64,000 nt of DNA from Gnetum montanum (lineage: Eukaryota; Streptophyta; Gnetopsida; Gnetales; Gnetaceae): contig MNCI01017913.1 of assembly GCA_015680685.1 (NCBI GenBank), positions 71,529-135,528 of the forward strand, written 5' to 3'. Below, in pieces: positions 37,561 to 48,780 of the stretch. Made by a program: the position numbers and the translations under genes. Under the pieces are notes generated by a model. The model did not search any database. It saw nothing but the letters and a program-made list of their open reading frames with translations, and was not told where the DNA came from. Every line of letters begins with the position of its first letter. Position 1 is the stretch's first letter.

Positions 37561-38290
37561 AATGGATCATATTTCTTTGTCAGCTCAACCAATGGTTTTG
37601 CAATCTTTAAAAAATTCTCTATGAATCACTGATAGTAGCCAGTGTTTTCAAGAAATGACTGAACATCTTTGATGCTTTCTAGTTGGCAAGTAATTCCTTG
37701 AATGACCCTTATTTTTTTCAAGGTCAACCTTAATTCCTACTTGTGAGATTTGGTTCCCTAACACAATGCCTTCTTGGACCATCAAATGACTTTTCTACCA
37801 ATTAAGCCAAAATTTTGTTTCCATGCATCATTTTAGCACCTACTCAAGGTGGTCCAAGGATTGCTCAAATGTAGTTCCATAGGTGGAGAAGTTATCCATG
37901 AAGACTTGCACCTCACTACCTATCTGTTGTTGAAAAATGCTAAGGACTAGGCATTGGAATGTAGTAGGGGCATGGCATAGACTGAAAGGCATCTTGCAAT
38001 ATGCAAAGATTCCCCAGGGACTTGTGAATGTTGTTTTGGATTAGTCCTCTAGCACAATCTAGGTTTACTTATAGCCACTATAATCATCTAGAAAACTATA
38101 GTAGCAATACCTATATATGGTATCTAACACCTGATCAACAAATGGTAATGGAAAATGGTTCTTGAATATTGCCATATTCAATAGCCAAAAATTGATGTAA
38201 ACCTGCCACTTGCCACCTTTCTTTGGCATAATCACTAGTGGAATAACCCATATACTATCCACAATGGAATAAATAAGCCCCATATTGAGA
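37561..38290 (-). pseudogene. Ty3/gypsy reverse transcriptase
   Basis: Starts GLIYSIVDSIWVIPLVIMPK, KGGKWQVYINFWLLNMA, NHFPLPFVDQVLDTI, YSFLDDYSGYK (38283-38065). It continues to the active site QVFMDNFSTYGTTFEQ: FMDN at 37891-37902 where families have YMDD or FMDD, so the second catalytic Asp is Asn. Then LNW-stop-KSHLMVQEG at about 37780-37806. RT copies the element RNA. Dead by substitution as well as by stops. Confidence 0.85.
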
Positions 38291-38868
38291 ATTTGTTCAA
38301 TTTACTCTTTGATGATCTACTTCAATTTGTGGTTCAATCACCTCTATGGCTACCTCTTTGGCTTCATGGCCTTGTCAGTGTAGATATGATGTTGGCATAT
38401 CCTCTAATCAATTCTTATGAGTTCAAAATATGATCAAGCAAAGGTTGTTGACCAATTTTTAGCCACATTCAATAGCATTTATTTTTATTTTGGAGCAATA
38501 TTTGCATTGATTATTATCGACTTCTCATTTTTTAAGAATACATACTACATGCTGGCAAGTAAATTTTTTAGCTCAAGGGGCTCTTCCTTAAAATTTTTAG
38601 AAATTTCCAAATGTTCCTAATAGGTATCATCATTTGCATTATCAAAAATTTGGTGATGAACTTGCTCTAGTTGATCCATGCCTTTAACATGTGCACATGT
38701 CAGGCTCTAAGTAGGTTCCATGCAAAGTGTGCTGCTTTCAGAATTAGTAGTCACCCACCGGGTGCCCTCTTTCTTTATGGCTACTACATGCAAGTACCTT
38801 TGAATATCTTCTTTTTGTGCACATGTCTTGCATGTAAAAATGGATGCTTGTTTAATAGACCATATTTT

Positions 38869-39336
38869 CTACATGCAATTGCATCCTACATCATTGTACG
38901 TGATGCATGGAACTCGCTTCTTCTCCATCTTTCTGAATGCATTTTCTTTAGATATTTCTAGAGAAATATTTTTGATGCCCATTTTTAAATTAATAATTCT
39001 TAACCATGCCTTTTCCATGATGATTGGAAAGTTTCCTTTATAGTTCTCCACCTTGATTACTAGGAAATCAACAAGATAAGACCACCCACAGACAGTGATC
39101 ACAATGTCTTCTACTAGTCCCAATTCTAATCTAATATTGCTCTTCTTAAGAGGGGGCAACTTCCATGTAGTATACATCTCATGAGAAATTACATTGACAC
39201 TAGAACTAGAATCAAGAAGAACTTTACATGATTCATTCCTAGCAATCTGTAAATAAAGAAGAAATCTTCTAGGATCAACTAATTTCCTGGGAAGGTTGCT
39301 AGAACAAATCCAATCAAATATGGCATGAGTGAGCAT
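38869..39336 (-). pseudogene. Ty3/gypsy aspartic protease
   Basis: 155 open codons. The active site is VLLDSSSSVNVIS (Athila-type families have LDLGSSxNLM, so Gly is lost). Next SNIRLELGLVEDIVITVCGW, then VDFLVIKVENYKGNFPIIME, RAWL-like KAWLRIINLKMGIKNISLEI. The same string of blocks is at 57865-58269. Lies between gag and RT as expected. Confidence 0.85.
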
Positions 39337-39998
39337 AATAGTATGTTGGGTAGTATTTGGTTTGAAGGGAACTTGAAAGAATTTGATAAAGAGGGAGATG
39401 GAGGAGCAAGGTTGCCAACTACATGTGTATGTAAGGGCTTAGGTGGACTGTTGGGTTAGCAAAAGGATCTTTTTGATGTTCCAGTGTCTAAACCACTTGG
39501 TTGATGAATTGGTTATAGATTAATAGCCATGGTAGCATAGTGTTGCTACAATTGAGCTAGAAGTTCATCCTACATAGATGGAGAAGGTGGTAGCTATGTT
39601 GAGGGAGGAGGAACATGTGCAGGAATAGGAGAAGGATAAGGATAAAAGGTGGTGTCTCTTCTTGAATGTGGAGAATAAGTTCAATAATAGTCAAGAGGGT
39701 AGTAGTGAGGTTGGAAAGTGAAAATGTAACTGGAAGAGTCACATGGAGGCAAGGGCTACTAAACATAATACCCATATGGATCAGGTTATCTATAAGGGTA
39801 TTTCTACATTGGTAGTGCTAACGTCCATGATTGTAGTTGTTGCCACTATTGGTATAGCTCATATGTTTGCGGTGGAGTTCCACTTGGATAATACTATTTT
39901 TGCTATTGGAACTGCCAAGAATTTCCTTGAGGATAAAGCAATCTTCTAGGTGTTTTCCTTTGTCTTAGTTGTACATTCAGAGCATACACTGTAAACTG

Positions 39999-41845
39999 CT
40001 ATAAGTGTGACACAATGGGACAACATTCCTTAGGATGTTCATAATGGTAGATGTCACATCCATCATCATCCTCTAATTTTATTTCTGCAACTTTCCCTAC
40101 TGCAACAATCTTGCCCTTTTTCCTTTGATTGGTATGTTTAGCCTCCTTGCATCTCTTGCAATCATAATTACTACTATGTTCTTTGGAGTCTTCAACAATT
40201 TTTAGAACAGCTTGAAATCTACTATCCATAGAGTCCCACAACTGATCAACCATGGCCGAAATTTCAAAGGTGCATTTTTGAATTAGCAAGGCCTTACGAT
40301 TCACCAACTCATCAAGTGATGATTCCTCCTCACTGTCACAAAATTGAACCTCCATCATATGAATGGAAGGATCACAATTGTACTCTTCTACACTTTCACA
40401 TTTTCTAAACTCTCCTTCTTTTGATACTTTCTTAATCAACTATTAAATCTGATGGGCTTTTAATTCTGACAATTGTCCTTGAGCATAGATGGCAAGATTT
40501 CTTTCCATTTCTGATCGAAGCCCATGTATGACATGGCAGAGTTTTTCTAATTGAGAATAATCATGGATAGGACATCTATGCAATAAGGAATAGTATTAGC
40601 CCATGGTAGCATGTATGGTTTCATGTGTCCCTTGCTTCCACCCTTGGATCTACCTCCTCAAGTTGAACACTCAAGAGTACATTTGATACTTGTCATTGAA
40701 CAGTTTGAGCATTGTACTCCAACATCTAATGGATTCTGATTCTAAGGACTGGTACCAGCCTTCTACATCTTTAATAAGTATCTTAGAAAAGAACTTAAGC
40801 TTTTCCAAATCATTTTCTATATTTTTCAAGGAATAGGCATCATGGAAAGCTTCAAGATGGTTCTATAGGTTAGAGTTATATTCCCCTTCAAACCTAAGGA
40901 TATTGTTCATGTTTAACCTCTTGACCTGACTATCCTTAATGTGCCTTGTAGGAATTTGCACTACCTTTGCAATGTTGCGCATGCTTCAGGTAACAAGCAA
41001 AGGCTCATTGAGGCCATGATTCTAGTGCCTACAATGCCCTTTGATACTTTTCATTCATTATGATGGATCTCTCTTGAATGTCCATGTCCTAAGTCTTGAC
41101 TTGTCTGATAGTAGCTTCGATTGTCTTAGTCCCATTGGTTACCTCCATCAATGGTTATGTTTAGAGCTAGAAGAGGAAGAAGATGATGATGAAGGTGAAG
41201 AGGAAGAGGGACTAGCATCATCATGGTGCCTCCTACCCCCTCTTCGATCATAGCCATGATCACAATCTTATTTTCTATCTGCATCCTTACCCTAACTCTC
41301 TTCCTTGGTCCTCCCTTGTTGTTGGATCCATTTTTGCCAGGACCTGGATTATGGATTGTGAACTATAAGTTCTAGTTTTGACCTCCTTCACCAAAGTCAA
41401 AGAGAGGAATTTCACTAAATGGAAAACCCTCCAAAGAAGGGTTCTCCATCATCTTTTTGGTACAGCAAATATGGAAAATCATTAAGCCACTTTCCCTTAC
41501 TAGATTTGTAATGTTGTTCTAGTTGTTAATCCCTTAGATGTTGTGCCTCAGTGGAATGATAATCCCTAGCATCACTATCCTACACAATGTACTCAACATG
41601 AGCTCACTAGAGTCCCAATTGTATAAGAGTTTTTTGGAGCATCACAGCAATAAATCGATCATGCAGCAACACGATGTTACCCTCCATGTTGCACCACTGT
41701 AGCAATTCATCCTAGTGTAGGATGAAGGTGAAATTGGATACATAATCATCAAGATGAGCATATACCACTTTGTATTATTGGGAAACCTATTGATGTACTC
41801 TATCAGACTTGGGCAAAAAATCACTCCCGTGAGAAGAATACATCT
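39999..41845 (-). pseudogene. gag: Ty3/gypsy gag (Athila-like family)
   Basis: Probable start ATG near 41840 (MYSSHGSDF). The N-terminal block is YAHLDDYVSNFTFILH, then TAG (41712-41714), then DELLQWCNMEGNIVLL. The same text with the same stop occurs at 55720-55790 and 61240-61320. The core domain at 40640-40920 reads LNMNNILRFEGEYNS, NHLEAFHDAYSL, LKFFSKILIKDVEGWYQSL, IRCWSTMLKLFNDKYQ. The last 146 codons (40439-39999) are open: KEGEFRKCESVEEYNCDPSI, VQFCDSEEESSLDELVNRKA, RFQAVLKIVEDSKEHSSNYD, and a Cys/His cluster KCK...CDIYHYEHPKECC. Confidence 0.85.
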
Positions 41846-41983
41846 TGTGTTAGAAAAAAAAATGCAATGTGCTTTTTAAAATTATTATAATTATTTTAAA
41901 GTATGATATGACTCTAGGATTCATTCCAATGATTTTAAATAAATTTTCACTAAATCCTAGATAGTGCATGTAATAACTAAAAG

Positions 41984-42003
41984 GTTTTCAGTAATGGCGC
42001 TAA
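41984..42003 (-). other. Primer-binding site, tRNA-Asp type
   Basis: The minus strand right after the LTR reads TTAGCGCCATTACTGAAAAC. It compares with TTGGCGCCGTTGCCGGGGAC, the tRNA-Asp-complementary PBS common in Athila-type elements. The sister copies at 55451 and 61000 support this. Confidence 0.75.
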
Positions 42004-42859
42004 TGATGAGCAATGAGGTACCACTACATCCAACCATACGAATCACAAGTGTTCATACCTGATCTAATAAAATTCCATAAACCTTAAGTTTCTAAGCACA
42101 TGGGTTCCACGATGTACAATCTAATTGTGACAATCATTATCTTCTCAACTACACTTGTTGAGCTTAATTATATGGTTAAGTGTAATTCAGACACATCATT
42201 TTTATTACTTTGTATTTTATTTGTTTATGATTAACAACAAGTTGAAACTTAATTTATGAACCAATTTAACTAATCTAATTGCTAATTAACAACTTACTAC
42301 CCTAACATAAGTATCTAATCGCACTTTCCATGCACATCCTAAACATGTATAATGCTACTAGGTTATCAAATGTTAAGTGTTTCCGGGATTACCAAGGGTC
42401 ATACACATGCTCAAAGAAGTCACACTTATGTGCTTAATTAATTCTATTTAATTGAACTAGATTACTTTAGCTAAATTACTTTGGAGCATCAAAGGAAATT
42501 GCATAAAACACTAAATGCATATATAAAATATTTAAGCTAGCCAAGGTGCTACTAGGTTTAATTAGAAAGCTCATATTTATTGGTGCACATACTACCATGC
42601 TCAAGTATAATAGTGCTTAAATAAAGATCCGTACACTCAATGACTTCTACTACAAGCACTTAGGAAAATATTCTAACTCTAGAGAAAACAAACTACAAGA
42701 GCTTTGCTATGCTATGACAAAAAATTGTCCCCAAACAATGTGCCCAAGTGCTATATTTATAGACTAGCACATACCCCATGATATCGAATATTTGACATCA
42801 CATCTTGGGGCTCGATATCAAGTATTTGATATCAAAGTCAGACAAAACACTGTTGATCA
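42004..42859 (-). repeat. 5' LTR of the gypsy element
   Basis: 856 bp; on the minus strand TGATCAACAGTG ... GCTCATCA. TATA box CTATAAATATAG at about 42751-42762. Upstream in U3 is a perfect inverted repeat, GATATCAA-GTAT-TTGATATC (42814-42833). Its block 42301-42377 has the orientation also seen in the LTRs at 55 and 60 kb. Confidence 0.88.
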
Positions 42860-44133
42860 AAAAATATGAATTTTTTAAATAAAACTTTTAGATAATCAAA
42901 GCTCACCAGGTAGTGCACTTAACTGTTACAAGTTTGTTACATTGCTAACCATTGCTACCCTACAATGGACTAGTGATGCATATTACTACATATGGATTAT
43001 CAACATAGCTCATAGGAAATCTCATCTTTTTAGATTTTTTTGGATGTATTTACCCAATGATGGCTATGATCTAGTTTGTCCTAGTTGCTAAGGATTACCA
43101 TTTTTTGGGAGAGTAATGAAGCCAAGTCTATTATTCTACTTAACTCTATTAGTTATCCCTCCATTTCTTCTTCATCATTATTTTAGCCTTGTCCCAATAA
43201 AATGGGGTATTCTACCAGCCATGCCTTTAACTGTAACCCTTAAAATCTATTTTTGAAAAATTGTAAATACATTGCACTATGAGGTTGTAATTGTCATCAT
43301 TGATTTGGGGCATTCATATTATAATTATTATCTCAAATTTTGGATTCTAATTGTAGATTTTTTATTATACTTAATTTAGAAATTTGATAATTTGTAATTG
43401 TTAATTATTTCTATGGTTTGAGAACCTATTTGAAGGGGAAGGTTTTGAGGTGGAGGTAGAGAGTGAGGTTATCCTATATTCACTAAAGATCTTAGACATT
43501 CAGCCAATAAAAATAATTTGCCTTATTATGAAACTTCAATCATTAGCAAAAATCAAAAGGAATGATAACTAAGATGCTAGCATTATGTTAAAAGAAGGTG
43601 TTGCCTTGTATTAAAGGATCACCTCAAACTAAAACATGTTGATGCGAACCTTAGCAAAGTTGGTCACTTTGGATTAGCAACAATTGAGAGGAGTAAAGTG
43701 TTGTAAAAATTTGAAGCTTTTGAGCCAGGACATGGCTATTCTTCTAGATCTATAATTAACAATAAATGGAAAGTTTATCTTTTTTTTTTTTTAGTTAGTT
43801 CTATCATATTTTATTATTGTTTATCTTGTTCTTTGTTGACATGTGAATACAATAGATGCCTTCACATTTCTAAATGGTGTCTATATTTTTTGTATTTCAT
43901 GTGTTCATTCACTTAAGAAGATCTTGTCCATGTGAATTTTTATGTGAAGGATATTCCATAGAAGGTAGTACACACATAGCTAGTTCTACATGTGCTTATT
44001 TCTTTGTGTCTGTGATGGAAAAATGTTTATAAATAATGATGTTACACTTTGTGTATTGTAAAGAAAAATAGCTTTTTCTTGAGGGGGAAACTATTGAAGA
44101 CTAAGTTTTCATCATATAATTTTTTCCTCTAAT
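42860..44133. other. No feature recognised
   Basis: AT-rich spacer between two LTR elements. A poly(T) run lies near 43780. A short frame near 43620-43770 has kinase-like wording but no domain (see rejected items). Confidence 0.45.
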
Positions 44134-45331
44134 TGTGGCAGGCCTACAAATGTAAGTAATGGTGGCAGTGGTTACGTCAATCATCATGGTGACATTCATG
44201 GCATGGGCATTCATGATGGATGTGGAGTGGTAACCATCATGATGGTGGTGGAGAATGCAGTAGGCATTATGCGAGTAGTGGTCGAAACTAATGAGCGTTA
44301 CATGGGATGTGAGCACCAATAATGGTGAAGGTGTGAACAATGTTATGTAGGTTCCTACCAGCAACTATAAGACAAGAAATTAGTAGGCATTCAAGGGGAT
44401 CATCTAGGTAGGGGCCTCCTTAACATCAGATCTTAGTGAGGATCTAGGAGAATCAATAGCTAGGAAACCCACAAGCAATGGTTTCCTTCTTCTCTATTGG
44501 TAGATAGTGGTACATCAACATCAGCAGGGCATGTGGTAGACTAGGGTGGGCCTCCCTAGAAACTTTGGTATCCTCTTTCCTCCCTGCTTAGCAACTACAG
44601 TGAACCAGCAGTTGGCAGGTTATTGCTATGCATCTATAGCAACACACATGGCAATAGTAGCAACACGAGTTCCTGCTAGTGGCAGGGCAAAGGACAATTG
44701 GAGCCTCTCTTTTTTCTAGTAGGCATGTAACCCATGATAGACACATGGATAGCTACATTAGTAGGTGATAAGGGATAGCACAAGGTAGCAGAAATGACAG
44801 CAACAAGCAACAAGGACACCTCTCCCTCTTGCAATGGTCACAGTGATGCTAGGCACGAACCTACAATGCAAGTGGCTATAATAGTAGGGAAACCAGCAGG
44901 TGGCCTCCTGTAGGTTTTCTACCATCAACAATAGGTGATAGTGAGATGTGTGGTAGTGCATCATGGTGGACTCTCTCTTCTTCTCACTATTTCTCTCTCC
45001 CCTCTATTTTTCATGGTTTTCTTGCCCAACAATGTGCAAACATCGGTAATGATGAACCAGCAATAGTAGTGGGGACCATGGAAAATTTATTATTTTTAGT
45101 TAGCTATTGTATTCTTGAATTTTAGATAGTCATTTAATTTAAATCCTAATTCATTCAATTTCAATTTCAATTTCTTTAGCTTGGTTTACAATTTTAAAAT
45201 TTTCATATGGCCCTCTCCAACTAAGACTATTCTCAGGTTTTCATACCCATATAGAAGGCACCCTAGATAATAGTCTCCTCAAACAAGGTTTTTTCCCAAG
45301 TGTTGGTGCATTCAAAATTTATGCATCAACA
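44134..45331 (+). repeat. 5' LTR
   Basis: 1198 bp, TGTGGCAGGCCTAC ... GCATCAACA. Paired along its length with 50833-52038, and followed by the PBS. Confidence 0.85.
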
Positions 45332-45337
45332 CCTTTT

Positions 45338-45356
45338 TGATGCTAGAAGGAGGGCC
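45338..45356 (+). other. Primer-binding site
   Basis: TGATGCTAGAAGGAGGGCC, six bases after the LTR end; probably decayed from TGGCGCTAGAAGGAGGGCC. Confidence 0.65.
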
Positions 45357-46006
45357 TTTCTCCCAGCTTTTGTTTATCATATCTTCATGCAACTTTCTTG
45401 TGGCTATTTCATTTTCTAATCGTGTCTTGGAACCTATTGATTTTTAAGAAAAAAGAAAAAACCTTTGTCTTTAGACACTTTATTTTCTACCATTTTTATG
45501 CTTCCCATTTTCTAAAAATTATTGTTACGAAAACCTTTTTTTATAACCCTCGTTTCCCAGTTCCATTTTTGAATTTCTGATTTTGGTAGTCCTTACCTAA
45601 GACCTAACTTGGGTGAGGTAATTTTATTATTCAATTTTAAATTTATTTTTCTAATTTTTTTTATTTTTTTTATTTTCCTTTTAAACTTCAAGAATTTATT
45701 TTTCCTTTAAAAAATCAATTTTAATAGAATATTTTAGTTTTTTTTTTTTTGAAAAAAATATTCTTTTTGAATATAGCATACTTTAGCATATTCTTTTAGG
45801 ATATAATATTATTTCAATATTTGTACTTTTTACTCAATTTTCTTACTTTAACATTTAGACTATGGGATTCTTGTTTTACGAAAAAATCCTCTCGACGAGA
45901 ATCACTTACCTCTATCCATAACTGACCAATCACTTGTCTCTTCGCATTAAGGAAATGACAAGCATTATGTTTCCCAAGTTCTAGTCTTAGGAGAACTCAG
46001 ACTAAG

Positions 46007-47106
46007 ATGGTAGACAATCAAGCCCTGACTCCCCTGGTAAGTAACCCCTTTAACTTTACTAACTACCATGACATCCCAAAATCACTCCAGAACATAAACC
46101 TTTTCCTCGATCCCACAACCCCTATTAGTGATGTCTGCCAACACATACAATGTTTCAAAACCTTACTAGGGATCCATGACATTGTACAAAATAATGTATC
46201 ATGTAGGTTCTTTGTGATGAATTTCAAGAACAAAGCCACCCAATGGTTTTTGATGCTCCCTAATGCCTCTATTGATTGATGGCAAGAATTCAAAAATAGG
46301 TTCTTACTCTAATTTGACACTAGCTCGACCATAGCATCAAGCAACATTACAAGCTTGAGGAAAATTCATGGGAAAAATATTTGTGACTACAACTTAAGAT
46401 TTCTCCATCAACTTTCCTATGTGCCAAATGAGATGCGTTCGCAACCTGATGGCATCCTCAACTTTTACTTGTCTACCATTGATCCATTCTTTGCCTATGT
46501 CATCAAATCTAATCCCAACATAACAAAAATACATGGAGTAATGGCTAAAGTTGTTGAGCCAGAATAAATTACCCTTATGAATAGCATCCAAACCCAATTT
46601 TGGATAACAAGTTTTAGTAATCCTATGCAATCTAACCCTCTAACTATACCAACTTTCCCAATGACCAACACTATGTTCTAGACTCCTTTCCCCTTTCAAA
46701 TGACTCAATGTACAAATAGTTTCTTTCAAGGTCCCACATATTCTTCATTCCTACCATCTAACACTAGTTTGAATGATGATCAATCGTGAACCCAAATGGG
46801 ATATCCAACCCTACTCAACCCCCAACTCAAACTCAAAATCAAATGATCCAAATATTAACTTGACTATAGAAACTATCAAATGAAGTAGTTGAATTAATGC
46901 AAAACAACAACAAAGGTTATATACAATTTGAGAAGCCTAGCATATCATTCAATGATGAGTATTGTTGCCTCCATAACACTAGGCAACATTATGAGAAGAC
47001 TTGTCTCCAATTTTTAGCATTATATGGTGAGAACACCCAAGGCCAAAAAAATGGTAAAACCCCTATTATGGTCCTTAATGTACCTCATGAAATAGAAAAT
47101 AAATAG
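46007..47106 (+). pseudogene. gag: Ty3/gypsy gag
   Basis: Starts at ATG 46007 (MVDNQALTPLVSNPFNFTNY). The domain reads ISDVCQHIQCFKTLLGIHDI, then FVMNFKNKATQWFLMLPNAS, with the ATQWF block of Retrotrans_gag. After a stop and a short shift comes LRKIHGKNICDYNLRFLHQL (46343 on). At 46963-47005 lies C-C-L-H-N-T-R-Q-H-Y-E-K-T-C, a CX2HX4HX4C-type finger. No other gag in the window keeps its finger so well. Stops at 46277 and 46564. Confidence 0.8.
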
Positions 47107-47559
47107 TTTTTCTCATTAGAACAAGTTATGGTAAGCGACCCCAACCCACATAGTGCTCGCTACTATAGACTTAGTGACATCATGAACAACACATAATAAC
47201 AAACTAGGAGTAATCCTTATACTCCTCCAAATAGAAGAGTTCCTAGTCAAAGCAACACAAATACTCAAACTGGGTCATCCCAAAAAAATGCTCCACAACA
47301 ATAAAATCCCCCTTCTATACTTAGAAGGACTCCACCTCAACAAGAAGTGAAAGATGAACATAAGACTTATGATCTAGTTGAGGATTTGAAGAAAATTAAA
47401 TCCAACATTTCAATGCATGAGATTTTACACTTTAATGAAATGAAAGAGGTGATTTAAAATATAGTTCATACACCTGAAACCAAAAAAGAAAAATCCCCAA
47501 TACCTAAAATGCAAGTTCACTTCACAGAAAGTCCAAATGCACTACTAGTACAAAACGCA

Positions 47560-48010
47560 AACAATTCCATGTTAAGTAAGAAAGATCAACCTCTTTTCTT
47601 AACAACTTTAATTATTTTAGGATTGTATATCCATAACTGTTTGATGGATTTTGGCACAACTGTTAGTGTCATGTAACTTGAGGTATGTAAAGCCTTAGAA
47701 GCATGGATGCTACCACAAACAAAAAGTGTAATACAACTCGATGGGTCTAACATACCTATAGTAGGAACATTAAAAGAAGTAAAAGTACAACTGAAACAAT
47801 GCCCTACATTTACATGTTACATAGATATCCTAATAGTTTATATGTCATCCACTTATAGCATGCTTTTATCTAGGAATTTTGGAGCCAAGTTTGGGGGCTT
47901 CTTAAGGTTGGATTTCTTAAAGCTGTTAATCCCTATCAAAGGAAAATCTAAATACATGGTCATACCAAGAGAGCCTTTCTACAAAAAAGTAGTTACAACC
48001 TTCGATTAGT
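47560..48010 (+). pseudogene. Ty3/gypsy aspartic protease
   Basis: FLTTLIILGLYIHNCLMDFG is the retropepsin entry strand and active site, with D-F-G-T-T where families have D-S-G-A-S. Then VIQLDGSNIPIVGTLKEVKV, and YSMLLSRNFGAKFGGFLRLD, the LLSRxWGAKLxG block of plant gypsy proteases. One TAA follows SVM. The frame is otherwise open to 48009. Confidence 0.85.
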
Positions 48011-48021
48011 AAAATAACTCT

Positions 48022-48534
48022 TTGGAAAATCAAAACAATAACCTTTATGTTGGATTTATTAAGGCTAAGCATGGTGAACATGTTATAAATGACCATGTGA
48101 GTGAAATTACAAAAATAAATCCTTTTTCTCATACAAATTCCACCCAACCCTATCAAACTTCTAGAGAATGTAAAGAAATCTATGAAGATACCTTTCCTAG
48201 AAAGGGATTTCTTCTTGTTGACCTGCTACCTTTAGGGAAAGATGAATATGTAAATAAGATCCTACCTCTTAAAACATTTGAAGGTGTGCTAAATTTTAAT
48301 GACACATACATAGGACATGCTCCTAGAAAGGCTATATTTGATGACTCACCAAGAATTAGACCTATTAAACCTAATATTGAAACTTGGATGAAAGATGAAC
48401 TTGACGAACTTGTGAAATCTAAAATTATTCATCTTATAAAACATCCAAATTTAGTGCTTGATAGAAAATGAACATACAAGATAAGATTATGTCTTGATTC
48501 TCGTAATCATAATTATCAATAAATTGTTAAGTGA
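48022..48534 (+). pseudogene. RT N-terminal part
   Basis: Open for 149 codons: PLKTFEGVLNFNDTYIGHAP and MKDELDELVKSKIIHLIKHP, the linker and first helix of gypsy RT, then a stop and TYKIRLCLDSRNHNYQ (families: GKIRxCVDFRxLN). Nothing of the RT palm or the YMDD site follows; text passes directly to integrase. Confidence 0.75.
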
Positions 48535-48780
48535 TGTCTTGATAGAAAGTATGTTGGTGAAGTCTTTAAGATAGGAGACCTAGTCCCAAAAAGAGGTAGA
48601 ACATTTGACTAAGAAAATATTCAAGGTAAGTTCTCTCCTATGTAGTCAAGCCCATTCTGAGTTAAAGAAAACATTAGTCCCAATGTATAAAAAATTTCTA
48701 ACATGCAAGGACATAGGTTACATAAGAATTTTAATGAATTTTCTTTAAATAATTTCTACTCAGGTGACCCACGTGGACAC
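48535..48780 (+). pseudogene. Integrase C-terminal end
   Basis: DRKYVGEVFKIGDLVPKRGR, stops at places that suggest former Gln or Trp, GKFSPM, VKENISPN, YKISNMQGHRLHKNFNEF. This is the tail of plant gypsy integrase (families: FxVGDLVLKW ... GKFxxLWxGPFxV ... NGxxLKxYY). Joined to the RT start by a deletion of roughly the RT, RNase H and integrase core. Confidence 0.75.

Larger units (their letters stand above)
32812..42859 (-). mobile_element. Near-complete Athila-like Ty3/gypsy element
   Basis: 10,048 bp on the minus strand: 5' LTR 42004-42859, PBS 41984-42003, gag, protease, RT, RNase H, integrase, about 2.1 kb of 3' non-coding sequence, 3' LTR 32812-33674. The order gag-PR-RT-RH-IN is Ty3/gypsy. 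The tRNA-Asp-type PBS, the DLG-derived protease loop (seen in the sister copy) and the RT wording GLIYSIVDS / FLDDYSGYK recall the Athila/Tat group. Flanking AAAAA on both sides fits a target-site duplication, although a homopolymer is weak proof. All domains carry stops. It is the best reference for the two related bodies at 54627-64000. Confidence 0.9.

Noticed and set aside
38417-39043. Several plus-strand frames of 67-96 codons with signal-like hydrophobic stretches
   Set aside because: Shadows of the minus-strand protease and RT region of the 32812-42859 element.
41041-41253. 70-codon plus-strand frame with an acidic run (EEEEDDDEGEEEEG)
   Set aside because: It lies antisense to the gag N-terminal half of the minus-strand gypsy element and reflects a GAAGAGGAA-rich stretch.
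43620-43770. Plus-strand text with kinase-like wording (LKLKHVDANLSKVGHFGLATI) and a PGHxYSS-like string further on (asparagine synthetase recall)
   Set aside because: The two hints point to different families, no flanking domain supports either, and stops interrupt. Most likely chance.
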